This document shows, in pieces, positions 61,686-64,000 of a DNA stretch of 64,000 bases (positions are counted from its first letter, which is position 1; every line of letters starts with the position of its first letter). The position numbers and the translations under genes are program-made. Where the stretch lies: positions 467,501-531,500 of the forward strand of contig JACZWU010000001.1 of assembly GCA_022571985.1 (NCBI GenBank), written 5' to 3'. This stretch comes from Candidatus Zixiibacteriota bacterium. Lineage in GTDB: Bacteria > Zixibacteria > MSB-5A5 > GN15 > FEB-12. A model generated the notes under the pieces. That model worked only from the letters and a program-made list of their open reading frames with translations, ran no database searches and was not told the origin of the DNA.

Positions 61686-62163
61686 CAATTCTTTTTACAA
61701 TCTCAGACAAAATCCGACCAGCTTCTTCTGCAATCTCCAGAAATGTATTATTGTAATAATCCAGAGGCTGACCTATCGGATCCTCAATGATAGCGCCAAA
61801 AGGATCCGGGTCGGGGAAATTTCTTAACAAAAAATATTTGCTTTGCGCATCAGGATTTATAGTCATCAGCTGGCGGTAATGGTTTGGCGTCATGGCCAGT
61901 ATCAAATCCGACCTGTCAATCAGTTCTTCTGTCAAAGCTTGAGATGCGTGCTGAGAAATATCTGATTTCCACTGTTTGCTGGCTTCAACAGCATATTCTG
62001 TGGCAGAGAATCCGGCAGACGCCGAAGTACCTGAAGAAATTACTTCAAACTTTCCCGGACATTCTTTTTCCAGCAAAACTCGCAATGCCCCTTCGGCCAT
62101 TGGAGAACGGCAGGTATTGCCGGTGCAAACAAACATTATGACATATTTACCGTCTTTTTTCAT
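61657..62163 (-). CDS. Low-molecular-weight protein phosphatase, YwlE-type motif (Arg or Tyr)
   Basis: 168 residues. P-loop VCTGNTCRSPMAEGAL has the nucleophile Cys13 and Arg19. Thr17 occupies the position where YwlE-type protein arginine phosphatases have Thr and tyrosine phosphatases usually Ile. The acid motif EDPIGQPLDYYNNT corresponds to DPFG...Y. It overlaps tsaC by 4 bp; tsaC-phosphatase neighbourhoods resemble ywlC-ywlE of Bacillus. No McsB arginine kinase is in the window. Confidence 0.88.
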   Translation of the reverse strand: MKKDGKYVIMFVCTGNTCRSPMAEGALRVLLEKECPGKFEVISSGTSASAGFSATEYAVEASKQWKSDISQHASQALTEELIDRSDLILAMTPNHYRQLMTINPDAQSKYFLLRNFPDPDPFGAIIEDPIGQPLDYYNNTFLEIAEEAGRILSEIVKRIDETVDAPAK

Positions 62164-62807
62164 CTGATTGCCGCCAGAATATCTTTCTTGCTTATGGCTC
62201 CCTCTCGGAGGAAGTTGATTTTATCATCAATAACTTCAACCACTGTTGAGGCTGGGTTGTTCAACCGTCCACCATCCAGATAAACCGCTATTTCACTGCC
62301 AAATTCCTCTTTGATACTCATGGCCGATTCCTCGGACGGTGCACCCGAGAAATTCGCCGAAGTGGCAGTAACCGGAATTTCTATTTTGTCCAGAATCATC
62401 TGAATTAAAAGGTTCGCTGACAGGCGAAATCCGGTTTTACCTTTCCTGGTAATCAGCTTCCCAAAGTCTTTTTTCGATCTGAGGACCAATGTCAGAGGAC
62501 CGGGCAGAAATTTACCGGCGATTGCTTCAGACAGCGGACACATTTCTGCATAATCATTCAGCTGGCTGATTTTATTAATGAAAACTGACACCGGTTTATT
62601 TTTGTCACGTCCCTTTAGTGCAAAAAGCTTTTCTAAAGCGGCCGAATTATCTGAGCTGGCCAGAATTCCGTACTGTGTTTCAGTTGGCGCCACCACTAAC
62701 TCCCCGTTATTTAGTGCCTGGCAGGCTAAGTCCACAGCTTTAGGGTCCGGGGCGGATGATTCAATTTTCAGCAAGGGTGAGTCTGACATCATAGTAACTT
62801 CAGTCAT
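62160..62807 (-). CDS. tsaC: L-threonylcarbamoyladenylate synthase (TsaC/Sua5/YrdC)
   Basis: The ATG at 62807 overlaps the SPOR gene's stop by 8 bp and has AGAGG about seven bases upstream; the frame's extension to 62885 lies inside that gene. 215 residues with APTETQYGILASS, FALKGRDKNKPVSVFI, GPLTLVL and TATSANFSGAPS, the ATP/threonine-binding pattern. It makes threonylcarbamoyl-AMP for tRNA t6A. It lacks the Sua5 C-terminal domain, so TsaC type. Confidence 0.93.
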   Translation of the reverse strand: MTEVTMMSDSPLLKIESSAPDPKAVDLACQALNNGELVVAPTETQYGILASSDNSAALEKLFALKGRDKNKPVSVFINKISQLNDYAEMCPLSEAIAGKFLPGPLTLVLRSKKDFGKLITRKGKTGFRLSANLLIQMILDKIEIPVTATSANFSGAPSEESAMSIKEEFGSEIAVYLDGGRLNNPASTVVEVIDDKINFLREGAISKKDILAAIR

Positions 62808-63426
62808 TTTCGGCCTCTGAAGATTCATCAAAGTCGAGCAAGCGCGTTTCATCATAAAGGGGTGCAATCTCTTTAACGGCAACACGAACCGTTACTACCC
62901 AGGCAGTCTTATAGCCGGCCATTTTAGCTTTCCTTAAATATTGTTCGGCGCTTCTCCTGTCTGCAAACGAACCTACTCTTAACTTATAGTAAGGAACTTC
63001 GTAATCAAGATAGACCGGCTGATCAAAAACTTCCTCGGCAATTTGTTTTTCTCTACGGGCGTCGCCGAATAGTTCAGTAGCGCCTATCTGAATGCGGAAA
63101 GTCTGATTGTTAAGTCTGTCTATGCCCAAATTCAAAGGACGCTCTACAATTGCGGGTTTATCTGCGGTCAAAGTGATACTGTCGGCGTTGGCAGTATCCG
63201 CTGAGTTTGTTGAAAAAATCGGTGCTGTTTTGGGGTGAAGCCTGGGGATTATTTCTTTATCCTGAGGCAGGTCAAAAGGATTAAAACGCGCAGTTTGCTC
63301 TGTTGGTTCTGTTTCAATCTGACGCACTTCTTCAGCCGGACCGGCCTTGCCGGAGCAGCCCGCCGTAAAAACAACCACCAATAACACCACGGCAATTTCA
63401 CTAAAGAAGATTTTTGTTTTTTTCAT
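62800..63426 (-). CDS. SPOR-domain lipoprotein
   Basis: 208 residues with a lipoprotein signal (VVLLVVVFTAGC, lipid Cys24) and a linker rich in charged residues. The C-terminal SPOR-like domain (about 108-183) reads FRIQIGATELFGDARREKQI and YKLRVGSFADRRSAEQYLRKAK, a fold that binds denuded peptidoglycan glycan strands at division sites. It overlaps manC by 26 bp. Confidence 0.85.
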   Translation of the reverse strand: MKKTKIFFSEIAVVLLVVVFTAGCSGKAGPAEEVRQIETEPTEQTARFNPFDLPQDKEIIPRLHPKTAPIFSTNSADTANADSITLTADKPAIVERPLNLGIDRLNNQTFRIQIGATELFGDARREKQIAEEVFDQPVYLDYEVPYYKLRVGSFADRRSAEQYLRKAKMAGYKTAWVVTVRVAVKEIAPLYDETRLLDFDESSEAEND

Positions 63427-64000
63427 CCTGCTCTAACATTGAAAGAAGTTCTTTGATTTGATCTGTCTGGGTTTTATGAACCACCAATGTAACCTCATCG
63501 GTCCTGACCACAACCAAATCAGAGACACCCAGACAGGCTATCAGACCAGCTGTTGTATTATACATAGTGGTTTCGTAACTGCCCATGCTAATGGTGTTGC
63601 CTACTGCAATATTGTTGTCAGAGTCGTGCTCTTTGTAGCGGTCAAGAGAATTCCAGCTGCCGATGTCATCCCAGACAATATCTGCCTTTATTGACAGCAC
63701 ATTTTTAGCATTTTCTAAAACAGCCACATCAATAGAAATTGATACAGCTTCCTTGTATAATTTCTCTCGCGCCTTTTTTTCATCTTTTGTACCGATGGAG
63801 CGCTCATATTCTGTCAGCAGTTCAGACAAGTCCGGCTGACAGCCCTTGATCGCTTTCAATATTGATTTGGACGACCAGATAAACATGCCACTGTTCCAAA
63901 GATAGCCGCCGCTAAAATAATACTCGTGCGCCACCTCGGCTCTGGGCTTTTCAGTAAAGGCCAAAACTTCAAAAACAGACTTACTCTCCCCGTTCTTATA
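63401..64000 (-). CDS. manC: Mannose-1-phosphate guanylyltransferase (5' part outside window)
   Basis: The frame stays open to the window end (reading YKNGESKSVFEVLAFTEKP), so about 199 C-terminal residues are seen. Signatures: FTEKPRAE, YYFSGGYLWNSGMFIW, SISIDVAVLENAKNV, VWDDIGSWNSL and the LbH-like end DLVVVRTDEVTLVVHK. It makes GDP-mannose for surface glycans and may supply the same polysaccharide chemistry as the WlbA-like gene. The isomerase domain of bifunctional ManC/AlgA is absent at this C-terminus, so a monofunctional enzyme. Confidence 0.92.
   Translation of the reverse strand, partial: YKNGESKSVFEVLAFTEKPRAEVAHEYYFSGGYLWNSGMFIWSSKSILKAIKGCQPDLSELLTEYERSIGTKDEKKAREKLYKEAVSISIDVAVLENAKNVLSIKADIVWDDIGSWNSLDRYKEHDSDNNIAVGNTISMGSYETTMYNTTAGLIACLGVSDLVVVRTDEVTLVVHKTQTDQIKELLSMLEQDEKNKNLL

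Overview
The window reads as a chromosomal segment of a Gram-negative bacterium. It carries outer-membrane barrels, lipoproteins with lipoboxes, a SPOR-domain lipoprotein, an ECF S component next to a TonB-receptor-like barrel, and a complete 14-subunit NADH:quinone oxidoreductase. Four secreted proteins end in paired Ca-binding dockerin-type repeats with the signature ILDLT(F/Y)xVDxIFRG(G/S). From memory this ending is typical of candidate phylum Zixibacteria and relatives in the FCB assemblage; that placement is inference. No rRNA, tRNA, CRISPR array, IS element or phage gene was seen.

Layout. (1) 1-7.2 kb: three tandem secreted dockerin proteins sharing one N-terminal module, two with FG-GAP/VCBS repeats and one with LVIVD repeats instead. 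(2) 7.3-12 kb: a WlbA/WbpB-like sugar dehydrogenase, an M24 peptidase coupled to a lipoprotein, a DUF5684-like membrane protein with a clear terminator, and a lipoprotein resembling a degenerate gluzincin. (3) 12.1-17.6 kb: a partner-switching module (STAS antagonist, serine kinase, membrane SpoIIE/RsbU phosphatase) with a Nudix hydrolase, then an outer-membrane barrel with a bactofilin-like N-terminal part. (4) 17.8-22.6 kb: a GAF-PAS histidine kinase followed by a Ser/Thr kinase with TPR repeats. (5) 22.5-25.2 kb, minus strand: a large PqqD-like/site-2-protease/HlyD fusion and, downstream, a 23-codon gene with its own promoter, a perfect Shine-Dalgarno sequence and an intrinsic terminator. 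This is the best candidate for an undescribed peptide system. (6) 25.3-36.4 kb: a TMTC-like GT-C membrane protein with a probable leaderless promoter, a glyoxalase pseudogene, a ClC-CBS channel, an FAD oxidoreductase, an alpha/beta hydrolase, a GAF-HisKA protein without an ATPase domain, purF, and a dockerin-tailed subtilase.

(7) 36.4-51.0 kb, minus strand: nuoABCDEFGHIJKLM, a glutaredoxin-like gene, then nuoN, preceded by a TTGACT-17-TACTGT promoter. (8) 51.2-64.0 kb, minus strand: about fourteen tightly packed, mostly overlapping genes: manC (cut by the window end), SPOR lipoprotein, tsaC, low-MW phosphatase, DUF3108, ftcD, PHP phosphatase, MXAN_6640-like metalloprotease, ECF S component, TonB-receptor-like barrel, UMF1-type MFS, second PHP protein and two hypotheticals.

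Themes are cell-surface and secreted proteins, stress and two-component signalling, and respiration. All family assignments come from motif recognition by eye; no search was run.
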